Part shown: piece after piece, positions 22,497 to 30,043 of the stretch
Layout of the letters: every line of letters starts with the position of its first letter
Position numbering within the stretch: the stretch's first letter is position 1
IMG/VR virus record: IMGVR_UViG_3300032288_004815
Coordinates: 1 to 64,000 of that record
Length of the DNA stretch: 64,000 nucleotides
Direction: 5' to 3' (one strand)
Source of the DNA: a virus
Program-made: the position numbers and the translations under genes
Notes under the pieces: generated by a model
What the model was told of the DNA's origin: nothing
The model's input: only the letters and a program-made list of their open reading frames with translations
Database searches by the model: none

Positions 22497-23008
22497 AATA
22501 TAACAATTACGGCGAATTAATTGTCGATGAGCATGACTTATTCGATTTGTTATACACAAATCCAAATCTAGACTTGACTAGATTTCGAGTACAAGACCCT
22601 TCGTTGTATAACAGTGCTGTTAAAACTTTACATGCAGAATTAGACAAACTAACTGAATATCATCCAGTAGACTATGCAAACATTGAAGATTTCGATCATC
22701 AACATCAAACTCAATGGATCATGCCTGATGAATATAAAAAATTTGACATTGCAGCGTGGTTGTTGGATCAATGCACAACAGAAGAACAACTACAGCGAGT
22801 TGGTCAAGAATTAATTATGTATCAGGATCGTAACTTATTTGATCTACTAAAGTTTATGAAATATCTAGTAGACAACATGAGAAAGAATAATATAGTATGG
22901 GGTGTTGGTCGAGGATCAAGTGTGGCCAGTTATGTTTTGTACTTAATTGGTGTACACAAAATTGATTCAATATATTATCAGTTAGACATCGAAGAATTCC
23001 TTAAATAA
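22493..23008 (+). CDS. Mini-protein with DNA polymerase III alpha-like GRGSS segment
   Basis: 171 residues from GTG 22493 (GTGA overlap). The C-terminal 50 residues, NIVWGVGRGSSVASYVLYLI with GVHKIDSI and YQLDIEEFL, match the GRGSSA.S block and following FERFL segment of bacterial C-family (DnaE) polymerases. The PHP domain and the catalytic aspartates that follow in DnaE are absent, so it cannot be a complete polymerase. It may be a leftover, a decoy or a regulator that uses this nucleotide-contacting part of the palm. I recall similar short proteins in other phages but no function. Confidence 0.65.
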   Translation: MKYNNYGELIVDEHDLFDLLYTNPNLDLTRFRVQDPSLYNSAVKTLHAELDKLTEYHPVDYANIEDFDHQHQTQWIMPDEYKKFDIAAWLLDQCTTEEQLQRVGQELIMYQDRNLFDLLKFMKYLVDNMRKNNIVWGVGRGSSVASYVLYLIGVHKIDSIYYQLDIEEFLK

Positions 23009-23025
23009 GTGTAAAGGATAATAAC

Positions 23026-23250
23026 ATGCCAAACGGAATATATAGAACAGCATTTGGAAAAACTGTTAATTTAGATCAATTGAGATTAATGCACGAAAAT
23101 ACAAAAGCTGTAGGCAACATGAATGCCAACGCTCGTGGTGATATTGTGGCCGCAGATGGATCAGTGGTCAAAGGTCGCAACCAAAGAATGCATGAACAAT
23201 ATCAACACAGGCCACCAGTTAACTTAAATCAATTACGACGAGGAAAATAA
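23026..23250 (+). CDS. Small conserved phage protein
   Basis: 74 residues. FGKTVNLDQLRLMHENTKAVG, NANARGDIVAADGS and PVNLNQLRRGK form a clear internal echo (VNLDQLRLM / VNLNQLRRG). AAAGGA ribosome site. Seen by memory in T4-like phages, often near the gp31-like gene; unknown role. Confidence 0.58.
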   Translation: MPNGIYRTAFGKTVNLDQLRLMHENTKAVGNMNANARGDIVAADGSVVKGRNQRMHEQYQHRPPVNLNQLRRGK

Positions 23251-23672
23251 TGCCAATCGAAAATCCTTATGATCAAAAAATAGGCTACAAATTTGCTAAC
23301 AAAGTAAAGAAATTAATTCCATTAAACGACCATGTTCTAGCCACAGACATGAATTTTGGCCAAAGAACACTGACCAGTGGTATTATCTTAATGGGCGATG
23401 ACGGAAAAACTGACGGTATTAGACCTCGTTGGTGTCGCGTGTACGCAGTTGGCCCTACTCAACAAGATGTAAAACCTGGCCAGTGGATTCTAGTAGAACA
23501 CGGTCGTTGGACTAGAGGTATTGAAGTTGAAATAGAAGGTAAACAATTCACTGTGCGTAGAATAGACGCTGCGGCGATTATGATGGTTTCCGACGAAGAA
23601 CCTAATTCAATTGATACTATTAGTACAGCACTTCATGCCGAAAGACGATCAAGAGAATACTATGGAGAATAA
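23250..23672 (+). CDS. GroES/gp31-like co-chaperonin
   Basis: 140 residues. LIPLNDHVLATDMNFGQRTL opens like GroES (xxPLxDRVLV). TSGIILMGDDGKTDG lies where the mobile loop that binds GroEL is expected, and PRWCRVYAVGP..QDVKPGQWILVEHG matches the barrel. A C-terminal extension of about 35 residues follows. T4 gp31 replaces GroES to fold the capsid protein; the same role is inferred here. Overlaps the following gene by 11 bases. Confidence 0.85.
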   Translation: MPIENPYDQKIGYKFANKVKKLIPLNDHVLATDMNFGQRTLTSGIILMGDDGKTDGIRPRWCRVYAVGPTQQDVKPGQWILVEHGRWTRGIEVEIEGKQFTVRRIDAAAIMMVSDEEPNSIDTISTALHAERRSREYYGE

Positions 23673-23847
23673 AAAAATCTGGACGGTTCAACTTGAAGAA
23701 GATCCAGAAACGCCAGGTGAACTGTTGTTTACTTTTCCTATGGATTTGTTAATTGCAGCAGGGTGGGCAGCAGGCGACACTATAGCATGGAGTCAAGACT
23801 CTCTAGGATCGTGGATTTTAAAAAAGAAATCTGACTTAGACAAATAA
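23662..23847 (+). CDS. Small phage protein, AbrB-like fold suspected
   Basis: 61 residues from ATG 23662. WTVQLEEDPETPGELLFTFP then GWAAGDTIAW and GSWILKKK give a swapped-hairpin-like pattern as in AbrB/MazE proteins. The resemblance is only in form. ATG lies within the end of the GroES-like gene. Confidence 0.55.
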   Translation: MENKKIWTVQLEEDPETPGELLFTFPMDLLIAAGWAAGDTIAWSQDSLGSWILKKKSDLDK

Positions 23848-23857
23848 TAGATATCAA

Positions 23858-24112
23858 ATGGGTTTTAAAATTTCATGGGACAAGGCCGATATAGAACGGC
23901 AGTTGATGAGAATGTCGGGGGAATTAAATAACCCATTGAATGACGGTTTTTCAGCCTGGGCCATAAAAAAAGATCTATTAGAAATTGAATTCTTATTACA
24001 TGAACTAATATCAAAATCATATACCTTTGGCGATACCGAATCTAACTTTATAAATGAGTTAGAAAAGAAAAAAACTTGGAAAATATTAAATGACAAAACA
24101 AGCAATAATTAA
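23858..24112 (+). CDS. Hypothetical small phage protein
   Basis: 84 residues, mainly helical (KADIERQLMRMSGELNNPL, WAIKKDLLEIEFLLHELI). No motif recognised. Overlaps the next gene by 23 bases. Confidence 0.5.
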   Translation: MGFKISWDKADIERQLMRMSGELNNPLNDGFSAWAIKKDLLEIEFLLHELISKSYTFGDTESNFINELEKKKTWKILNDKTSNN

Positions 24113-24302
24113 TCAAGATAGTTTCTGCACTTTTCTTGAAATTAAAAAACTGTCAATTGAAAGCCACCGAGGTTGTTATGCTTTAAAGTTTAGCACTACT
24201 TTTAGTAATGCCAAAGAACCTGCTGCAGAACAAACCAAATATCAGTTATTTTTAACACAACAAGAATTTTTAAAACTTAAGGATCTTATCAATGCGGTGT
24301 AA
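24090..24302 (+). CDS. Hypothetical small phage protein
   Basis: 70 residues (MTKQAIINQDSFCTFLEIKK...). Two-layer pattern of beta strands followed by a helix LTQQEFLKLKDLI. Not recognised. Overlaps both neighbours. Confidence 0.5.
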   Translation: MTKQAIINQDSFCTFLEIKKLSIESHRGCYALKFSTTFSNAKEPAAEQTKYQLFLTQQEFLKLKDLINAV

Positions 24303-24456
24303 TGTTTGTAATAAAGATTATAGTGTAACCTGTGATTATAATCAAGGTCGTTGTCCGCATCATCCACCTATAATAAATTCACACTCGTTTAGATTTTTAA
24401 ATTTATTTCGTACTTTAAAGGAGTGGATCAGTGGAAATTCAACCAAAAGATCCTAG
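24292..24456 (+). CDS. Small putative zinc-binding protein, 54 aa
   Basis: Starts MRCNVCNKDYSVTCDYN and continues GRCPHHPP; the CxxC...C...CxHH set could bind one zinc. Frame is open from an overlap with the previous stop to TAG 24454-24456. Function unknown. Confidence 0.5.
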   Translation: MRCNVCNKDYSVTCDYNQGRCPHHPPIINSHSFRFLNLFRTLKEWISGNSTKRS

Positions 24457-24598
24457 TAAATGGCATTTTAGAATCAGTTTAATAAAAAGTGGCATTAGAA
24501 TTATTGCCGCTTGGAGGCTTATTCAGGGTGATTTACTGGCTGCGGGTATATTGTTTATAGCAGCCGAATTACTAGGCATTGCAGAGGAAATGTTTTAA
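24431..24598 (+). CDS. Small protein with hydrophobic helix, 55 aa
   Basis: GTG start with AAAGGAG eight bases upstream, a better ribosome site than most genes here. Residues 20-50 form an amphipathic to hydrophobic stretch (GIRIIAAWRLIQGDLLAAGI) that may lie in the membrane. Shares TAATG with the next gene. Function unknown. Confidence 0.52.
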   Translation: MEIQPKDPSKWHFRISLIKSGIRIIAAWRLIQGDLLAAGILFIAAELLGIAEEMF

Positions 24599-25101
24599 TG
24601 ATATTCAATAAAGTAAGAGAACTTAAAGACAAAGGTCTGCGGATTGGAATAACTTTTAGCACATTTGATTTATTACATGCTGGGCATGTAGCTATGTTAA
24701 GTGAATGTAAAAACCATTGCGATTATTTAATTGCAGGGCTTCAGACTGATCCTACTATTGATAGACCCGACACAAAAAATCCACCAGTACAAAGTATTGT
24801 CGAAAGGCAAATACAATTAAATGCCACTAGATATGTTGATGAAATCGTAGTGTATCAGACTGAAAAAGATCTGGAAGATATTTTACTAACCTTGCCAATT
24901 GATGTAAGAATTTTGGGCATTGAATACGAGCACAAAGATTTTACAGGGCGTAATATTTGTCTTGACAGAGGTATTGATATAGTTTACAATAAGCGCGATC
25001 ACAGTTTTAGCAGCAGTAGTTTGCGTAAACGAGTGGCCGAAGCAGAAGCACAAAAACATAGCAGTTTGTACAATGATCCTAATATACAACGAATACGATG
25101 A
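24598..25101 (+). CDS. Cytidylyltransferase-like nucleotidyltransferase (TagD type)
   Basis: 167 residues. GITFSTFDLLHAGHVAML has the HxGH catalytic motif (residues 27-30), and SFSSSSLRKRV matches the second nucleotide-binding block (ISSTxLR). These define glycerol-3-phosphate cytidylyltransferase-like enzymes, which join CTP to a phosphorylated alcohol or sugar and release diphosphate. The acceptor is unknown. T4-like cyanophages carry similar genes. A second HxGH domain lies at the start of the protein at 45897. Confidence 0.85.
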   Translation: MIFNKVRELKDKGLRIGITFSTFDLLHAGHVAMLSECKNHCDYLIAGLQTDPTIDRPDTKNPPVQSIVERQIQLNATRYVDEIVVYQTEKDLEDILLTLPIDVRILGIEYEHKDFTGRNICLDRGIDIVYNKRDHSFSSSSLRKRVAEAEAQKHSSLYNDPNIQRIR

Positions 25102-25246
25102 TGTTTATGTTTGGGTTGAACCCAACGACCACAACATACCATTAAGTCCTGAATTTGATGAAGAACAACAAGCTTTGTTATGGAAAACAAGAATAAAAAA
25201 CATAATCAAAGAAGAACTTAAAAGTGGTCGTCTAGAAATAAAATGA
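25073..25246 (+). CDS. Hypothetical small protein, 57 aa
   Basis: MILIYNEYDDVYVWVEPNDH..., acidic start and helical, charged end. Overlaps the nucleotidyltransferase by 29 bases and the next gene by ATGA. Supported by the uninterrupted frame and coupling only. Confidence 0.48.
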   Translation: MILIYNEYDDVYVWVEPNDHNIPLSPEFDEEQQALLWKTRIKNIIKEELKSGRLEIK

Positions 25247-25542
25247 CTGAAAATTCCGGGGGAAAAGGATCAGCACCTAGACCATTCAGTGTTGATCAAA
25301 AAACTTTCAGCGACAATTGGGACTTAATTTTTGGCAGCAAAAGTAAAACTGCAGGAAAACCAGATTGTTATTGCTATAATTGCAACAAGAATTATGCCGA
25401 ACCAGGGTTTCACTTTCCGTATGTAATGACCAGGATGATTGTTTGTCCTATGTGCGGAAACAAACGCTGTCCACATGCTACCGATCATAGCTTTGCTTGT
25501 ACCAATAGCAATGATCCTGGCCAACCAGGAAGTAGATATTAA
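25243..25542 (+). CDS. Conserved phage zinc-finger-like protein
   Basis: 99 residues. GKGSAPRPFSVDQKTFSDNWDLIFG at the start is a widespread phage block. CYCYNCNKNY, CPMCGNKRCPH and HSFACTNSNDPGQPGS give eight cysteines in CxxC-type pairs, so one or two zinc sites are likely. Function unknown. Confidence 0.65.
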   Translation: MTENSGGKGSAPRPFSVDQKTFSDNWDLIFGSKSKTAGKPDCYCYNCNKNYAEPGFHFPYVMTRMIVCPMCGNKRCPHATDHSFACTNSNDPGQPGSRY

Positions 25543-25730
25543 TGAACGAACAAATTAAAAAACTGATAGAACAAGTAGGCACAGATACCAGCGGCAAATG
25601 GATCAGCGTGGACAATGCCGAAAAATTTGCAAAATTAATCATTGAAGAATACAATAAAGAACTTCGAGAGTCTCGAAGAGAAACAAAACACAAATTAGGT
25701 TATAGTCGTATTGGATTGAAAAACATATGA
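25542..25730 (+). CDS. Small phage protein of the KFAELIV family, copy 3
   Basis: 62 residues. MNEQIKKLIEQ start and NAEKFAKLIIEEYN core match the genes at 4057 and 4433, 21 kb away. The C-terminal FGVE end of the others is missing, so this copy may be shortened. Shares ATG/TAA overlap with the previous gene. Confidence 0.58.
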   Translation: MNEQIKKLIEQVGTDTSGKWISVDNAEKFAKLIIEEYNKELRESRRETKHKLGYSRIGLKNI

Positions 25731-25918
25731 AAGAACACTTTAAAAATCAAATTGAACAGGGTGCTACAGAAATGTTTTTCTATGCACTTGAAAATGTAGA
25801 TCAAACTCGAGTCGAAGTAAAGAGCCACAAAGGCACAATTGATACTTTTCCTGAACTAGAATACATCCGCCATTTAACTGATGGCGTACCATTGTTTCGG
25901 AAACAAATTATGGACTGA
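25727..25918 (+). CDS. Hypothetical small phage protein
   Basis: 63 residues (MKEHFKNQIEQGATEMFFYA...), ATGA overlap with the gene before. The start KEHF could be the lost C-terminal part of the preceding family copy (EEHF/KEHF), but the rest does not match. Unknown. Confidence 0.48.
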   Translation: MKEHFKNQIEQGATEMFFYALENVDQTRVEVKSHKGTIDTFPELEYIRHLTDGVPLFRKQIMD

Positions 25919-25924
25919 AAAATG

Positions 25925-25956
25925 CTCTCTGTGTATAAATAACTATATACGGAGAG
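25925..25956 (+). promoter_or_regulatory. Late promoter TATAAATA inside a 13-bp hairpin covering the ribosome site
   Basis: Arms 25925-25937 and 25944-25956 pair over 13 positions with two G-T wobbles. GGAGAG (25951-25956), the ribosome site for the ATG at 25961, is in the 3' arm. TATAAATA (25934-25941) overlaps the 5' arm and loop, so a late transcript starting near 25947 would lack the 5' arm. Same layout as T4 I-TevI. Confidence 0.7.
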
Positions 25957-25960
25957 AAAA

Positions 25961-26659
25961 ATGTCCTACAAGAAACCACAAGCTGAAGAAATCGATACAA
26001 CTGAACTCTGCGAATACGGTTGCGGGACACACGCACGATATAAGTTCTGGAACGGAAAAGTATGCTGTTCTAAACATCACAACTCCTGCAAAGGCAAGCG
26101 TGAGGCTTTTTCTAAGTTAGATCATACAGAAAGAACTTCTAAATCACTTGCTACTCGAATCGAAAAAGGTATCACGAAAACTTCGCAAATCAAAGGGGCC
26201 GCCACTCGTAAAGAAAATAATCATTACGAAAAATTGGCGCATACAATGCGAGACCACTGGGCTAAGAATCCTTGGGACAACAATGCTCAATGTCCTATTA
26301 CCGAATTTAAAAATACAGGCGTAGTATATCAAGGCACTTATGAATTTGAGTTTCTTGAAGAATTGGAAGCAGAATACGGATTAGAATGGATCACTAAAAA
26401 TGTCACTCGCGGGCCAAGTGTTTGGTTTGACGATCCTACGGATAATGTCAAAAAACTTTACATCAGCGACTTTTTAATACACAATACAGTGTACGAGATT
26501 AAATCATCGTGGACTTGGAATAAGAATGGTACTGACATTAATCTTGAACGAAAAAATAAAGCAAAACTGACTGAATGTATTAATCAAAAATATAACGTAG
26601 TATTAGTATTAAATCAAAAAAGGATAGAGTATGCGAGAGTTATGGACGGAGTTGTATAG
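25961..26659 (+). CDS. Homing-type endonuclease, PD-(D/E)xK
   Basis: 232 residues. N-terminal Cys/His block CEYGCGTHARYKFWNGKVCC with SKHHNSCKGKR looks like a zinc-binding DNA-recognition module. A helical linker with KGITKTSQIKGAATRK follows. The C-terminal YEFEFLEELEAEYGLEWI, LYISDFLI and YEIKSSW give the E...D...ExK site of Vsr-like PD-(D/E)xK nucleases. It sits directly before the clamp-loader gene and overlaps its start by 29 bases, as expected for a free-standing homing endonuclease. Late, hairpin-gated expression is inferred. Confidence 0.8.
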   Translation: MSYKKPQAEEIDTTELCEYGCGTHARYKFWNGKVCCSKHHNSCKGKREAFSKLDHTERTSKSLATRIEKGITKTSQIKGAATRKENNHYEKLAHTMRDHWAKNPWDNNAQCPITEFKNTGVVYQGTYEFEFLEELEAEYGLEWITKNVTRGPSVWFDDPTDNVKKLYISDFLIHNTVYEIKSSWTWNKNGTDINLERKNKAKLTECINQKYNVVLVLNQKRIEYARVMDGVV

Positions 26660-27554
26660 GCCCAAAACAGTTGATGAATATGTGTTCACTGATCAATCAG
26701 TAAAGGAACAAGTACAGGGCTGGATCGAAGAAGGCGCTTGTCCGCATCTACTGTTACATGGACCTGCGGGTACAGGTAAAACTACATTGGCCAAGGTGTT
26801 AGTAAATCAACTTGGTATAGACAACTTTGACTTTTTACAAGTAAACGCTAGTCGAGACAACGGTGTAGACTTTCTTAAAACTAAAATTGAAGGATTTGTC
26901 AGTACTTTGCCATTTGGACATCTTAAAATAGTGCTACTGGACGAAGCAGATTACTTGAGTCCAAACGCACAAGGCCTGCTGCGTGGACTCATGGAAACTT
27001 ATCAAGCACAGGCTAGATTTATTTTAACTTGTAACTTAGTACACAAAATCATTACTCCTATCAAAAGCCGTTGTGTAGATTTACAAATTAATAAAACTGA
27101 TCCAACAGAGTTCACTGCTCGCGTAGCAACTGTGTTAATGACTGAAAATATAGAGTTTGACTTAGACACACTAGACAGCTATGTCAAAGCCACTTACCCA
27201 GATCTTCGTAATTGTTTAAAACTAGTACAGCAAAACAGCAATACTGGCAAACTGATCAGTCCCCGAGAAGAACAGAACAGTACTGCAGATTACAGATTGA
27301 CCATGGTAGACTTGTTCAAACAACGCCGAATCCGCGAAGCAAGAAAACTATTGTGCGAACAGGCCAGGCCTGAAGAAATGGAAGAAATTTTTCGGTGGAT
27401 GTATGATAATCTAGATTTATGGTCCGCTACTGAAGAAGGCCGAGATGAAGCTATTATGATTATTCGTAAAGGCATTGTATGGCATAGTCAATGTGCGGAT
27501 CCAGAAATTAATTTAAGTGCGACTATTACTGAACTGGCGGGAATTCGATCTTGA
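26631..27554 (+). CDS. Clamp loader large subunit (T4 gp44-like AAA+ ATPase)
   Basis: 307 residues, near T4 gp44 (319). Walker A GPAGTGKT (residues 44-51), Walker B LLDEADYLS, sensor 1 FILTCN and the SRC arginine-finger motif are in place (PIKSRCVDL). It uses ATP to open the sliding clamp and load it on primer-template DNA. The partner small subunit (gp62) and clamp (gp45) are not in this window. Starts within the endonuclease gene; its stop overlaps the next TTG start. Confidence 0.93.
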   Translation: MRELWTELYRPKTVDEYVFTDQSVKEQVQGWIEEGACPHLLLHGPAGTGKTTLAKVLVNQLGIDNFDFLQVNASRDNGVDFLKTKIEGFVSTLPFGHLKIVLLDEADYLSPNAQGLLRGLMETYQAQARFILTCNLVHKIITPIKSRCVDLQINKTDPTEFTARVATVLMTENIEFDLDTLDSYVKATYPDLRNCLKLVQQNSNTGKLISPREEQNSTADYRLTMVDLFKQRRIREARKLLCEQARPEEMEEIFRWMYDNLDLWSATEEGRDEAIMIIRKGIVWHSQCADPEINLSATITELAGIRS

Positions 27555-28633
27555 ATTCAAGATTAAAATTTGGTGATACTTTTTGTGTTTTGCCTTGGAT
27601 CGAGCAGCATATTGATATTAAAGGCCAAAAAAGATTTTGTTGTCACTCTAACCAAACTTTAGATTCTGAAGAAACAGCTAATAATTTGCGGCATCAAATT
27701 TGGCAAGGTATTAAAATACCAGATTGTAGCTATTGCTATAGTTTAGAATTAAAAAAAGTTATAAGTCCGCGACAAAAAGAAAGTGCAAGATGGCTGCAAG
27801 ATAAAGATATAAAATTACATTTTGAAGCATCGCAGTGCCCCGAGCCAAAAGTAAAATTTTACGATTTAAGATTCGACAATAAATGTAATTTAGCTTGTAT
27901 TTCTTGCAATGCAGACGATAGTAGTTTTTGGGCTAAAGAACTTACAATACCTATAGTAAATAAAGTCAGAAAAATTGATTTTAATTTAGAAGGTATTAAA
28001 AAAATCTATTTTGCAGGTGGCGAGCCGTTAATAATAAAAAAATACATAGATATATTAGAAACTATTGCAAAAGATTACCCAGAAATTGAAGTAGTAATAA
28101 ACACAAATTTAAGTAGTTTATCTGACAGGTTTTTAAATGCTATTAGTCAAATTGATAATATTTCATTTATGGTGTCAATTGATGCATATAAAAAAGTAAA
28201 TGAATATCATAGATATCCAATTTCATGGGATAAATTTTACAATAATTTAAACTTATTGTTAACAAAAGATGCCGTTATACATTTTAATACTGTAGTAGAC
28301 GCAGTGTCCGTTTTTGGACTAGCAGATTTAAAAAAATTGCAGGATATTCCTATAACTTGGAATCTAACAGTGTTACAAAAACCAAATTGGTTAGTGCTTA
28401 AAAATATTCCAGAAAATTATAAATCTTTGGCGTTAGATGCAGTGCAAAAATTTTCAACTGATAATAAATTTTATTCAAATAGTTTAGATTTTAAATCTAA
28501 AATAAATCAAATTCAAAAAGAAATAAAAGAAATAGGCGATAAAAAACTTTTCATTGATAAAATCACAGAATTGGATATGAGACGAAATATCAATCACAGT
28601 GATTACTTGGGATTTGATTTCAATCAAAAATAA
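27551..28633 (+). CDS. Radical SAM protein, twitch-type
   Basis: 360 residues from TTG 27551. FCVLPWIEQHIDIKGQKRFC and CSYCYSLE form an N-terminal Cys region. NKCNLACISC is the CxxxCxxC cluster motif, followed by YFAGGEPL (GGEP, SAM binding). A similar order is found in the protein at 57277. The family makes 5'-deoxyadenosyl radicals; targets of phage members are not known. Lys/Asn-rich, more AT-rich than its neighbours, hinting at separate origin. Confidence 0.82.
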   Translation: MNSRLKFGDTFCVLPWIEQHIDIKGQKRFCCHSNQTLDSEETANNLRHQIWQGIKIPDCSYCYSLELKKVISPRQKESARWLQDKDIKLHFEASQCPEPKVKFYDLRFDNKCNLACISCNADDSSFWAKELTIPIVNKVRKIDFNLEGIKKIYFAGGEPLIIKKYIDILETIAKDYPEIEVVINTNLSSLSDRFLNAISQIDNISFMVSIDAYKKVNEYHRYPISWDKFYNNLNLLLTKDAVIHFNTVVDAVSVFGLADLKKLQDIPITWNLTVLQKPNWLVLKNIPENYKSLALDAVQKFSTDNKFYSNSLDFKSKINQIQKEIKEIGDKKLFIDKITELDMRRNINHSDYLGFDFNQK

Positions 28634-28636
28634 ATA
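28629..28636 (+). promoter_or_regulatory. Possible late promoter motif
   Basis: AATAAATA overlapping the previous stop and five bases before the ATG at 28641. Too close for a normal leader, so low confidence. Confidence 0.28.
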
Positions 28637-28640
28637 TTAT

Positions 28641-28886
28641 ATGATTCCAGGAATGTTCAAACCCAAGAAAAAGAAGGTTGTTGACCCCAATGCGCCCCCA
28701 AGGCCTACATTGTTGGGACACGAAAAAGAAATGAAATCTTGGCGTGAACAGTTTACTAAATTAGCTCAAACAAATACAGATCAAGCTATGGAGATAGCGT
28801 TTCTTCGTAGAAAATTAAACAGACTTGAAAATCAACTTGAAGCAACAATTGGTGTTGTTCAAAGACTTCAACAACAAAGAAGATAA
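28641..28886 (+). CDS. Coiled-coil phage protein
   Basis: 81 residues from ATG 28641 (MIPGMFKPKKKK). Basic start, then KVVDPNAPPRPTLLG and a heptad-like helix MEIAFLRRKLNRLENQLEATI. A conserved small phage protein, probably oligomeric. The longer frame to 28599 lies inside the radical SAM gene. Confidence 0.58.
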   Translation: MIPGMFKPKKKKVVDPNAPPRPTLLGHEKEMKSWREQFTKLAQTNTDQAMEIAFLRRKLNRLENQLEATIGVVQRLQQQRR

Positions 28887-28909
28887 TATCCCAGTTTAGG
28901 AGTACCTTG

Positions 28910-28936
28910 TATAAATACTTGTATGAAACAAGTATT
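28910..28936 (+). promoter_or_regulatory. Late promoter TATAAATA with hairpin around the HNH start codon
   Basis: TATAAATA at 28910-28917. Arms AATACTTGT (28914-28922) and ACAAGTATT (28928-28936) are perfectly paired with the ATG (28923-28925) in the 5-base loop. A late start near 28923 would miss the 5' arm and open the start codon. Confidence 0.68.
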
Positions 28937-29450
28937 ACACAAACATCATATTATTCCCAGACACGCAGGCGGCACAGACGACCCATCTAATTTAGTATAT
29001 CTAACAATTGAAGAACACGCTAACGCACATAAAAAATTGTTTGAACAATATGGCAGACAGGAAGATTTTTTAGCATGGAAAGGTCTTGATGGATTAATCG
29101 GCAAAGACGAGATGGTCAAATTGAAATGTTCATTGAATTCATCAAGACCCGGAGAACTTAACACTTTTTATGGTATGAAGCACACAGACGAAACAAAAAG
29201 AAAAATATCAGAAAAGAATAAAGGACATTCGTATAATAAGGGAATTCCAAAGTCAGACGAGCATAAAAAGAAAATAAGTGAAAGAAGAAAAGCTCAGGCA
29301 AAAAAGTATACATTTGAACATAAGGACGGAAGAACATTTACTGGAACTACAGGCGACTTAGTCAAAATAACTGGATCACAAGGAGCAGAAGCGTGGAAAC
29401 TTGTTGTCGGTATCTATAAAACACATAAAGGGTGGATTTTTAAAAAATGA
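28923..29450 (+). CDS. HNH homing endonuclease with NUMOD3 repeats
   Basis: 175 residues. HKHHIIPRHAGGTDDPSNLV and EEHANAHKKLF form the HNH nuclease site (HH...N...H). KHTDETKRKISEKNKGHSY and the next SDEHKKKISERRK are two NUMOD3-type DNA-binding helices, then a small C-terminal domain (NUMOD1-like FTGTTGDLVKITGS). Free-standing HNH homing genes are common in T4-like phages. Expression appears gated by the late-promoter hairpin over its start. Overlaps the HAD gene by ATGA. Confidence 0.9.
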   Translation: MKQVLHKHHIIPRHAGGTDDPSNLVYLTIEEHANAHKKLFEQYGRQEDFLAWKGLDGLIGKDEMVKLKCSLNSSRPGELNTFYGMKHTDETKRKISEKNKGHSYNKGIPKSDEHKKKISERRKAQAKKYTFEHKDGRTFTGTTGDLVKITGSQGAEAWKLVVGIYKTHKGWIFKK

Positions 29451-30043
29451 TGAATAAAAAAATTATATTAGTTGATTGTGATGGCGTCTTGTTAGACTGG
29501 GAGTATAGTTTTGATGTGTGGATGCAGCAACACGGATTTAATAAAGTAGATGGAGGAAACTTAAAATATAATATAGGAACCAGATATGGAATTGACCACG
29601 ATCAAGGCCGAAAACTCATTAAAATATTTAATGAATCTGCTCACATGGGTTTTTTACCTCCTCTCCGTGATGCCATGTACTATGTTAAACGATTGCACGA
29701 AGAACATGGTTTTATATTTCACTGTATTACTTCATTGACCACAGATGAAAATGCTCAAGAACTTAGAAAAATGAATCTAAGAAAGCTCTTTGGAACAACA
29801 GCATTTGAAAAGTTTGTATTTTTGGAAACCGGCGCAGACAAAGATCATGCACTAGAACCATACAGAAACAGTGGCTACTATTGGATTGAAGATAAAATTA
29901 TTAACGCTCAAGTTGGGTATAATTTAGGTCTTAATAGTTTATTAATGGAACACGGGCATAACATGAATGCCGATGTTGAATTTCCAATTGTAAAAAATTG
30001 GCGTGAAATTTATGAAATAGTTGCCAATTGTAAACATGTTTAA
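29447..30043 (+). CDS. HAD-superfamily phosphatase/nucleotidase-like protein
   Basis: 198 residues. IILVDCDGVLLDW is HAD motif I (DxDGV), FHCITSLTTD supplies motif II (T/S), and a late YWIEDKI region the motif IV acidic residues. This resembles phage 5'-nucleotidase or NIF-like HAD enzymes with a small helical cap. Substrate unknown. Overlaps the next gene by 8 bases. Confidence 0.78.
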   Translation: MMNKKIILVDCDGVLLDWEYSFDVWMQQHGFNKVDGGNLKYNIGTRYGIDHDQGRKLIKIFNESAHMGFLPPLRDAMYYVKRLHEEHGFIFHCITSLTTDENAQELRKMNLRKLFGTTAFEKFVFLETGADKDHALEPYRNSGYYWIEDKIINAQVGYNLGLNSLLMEHGHNMNADVEFPIVKNWREIYEIVANCKHV

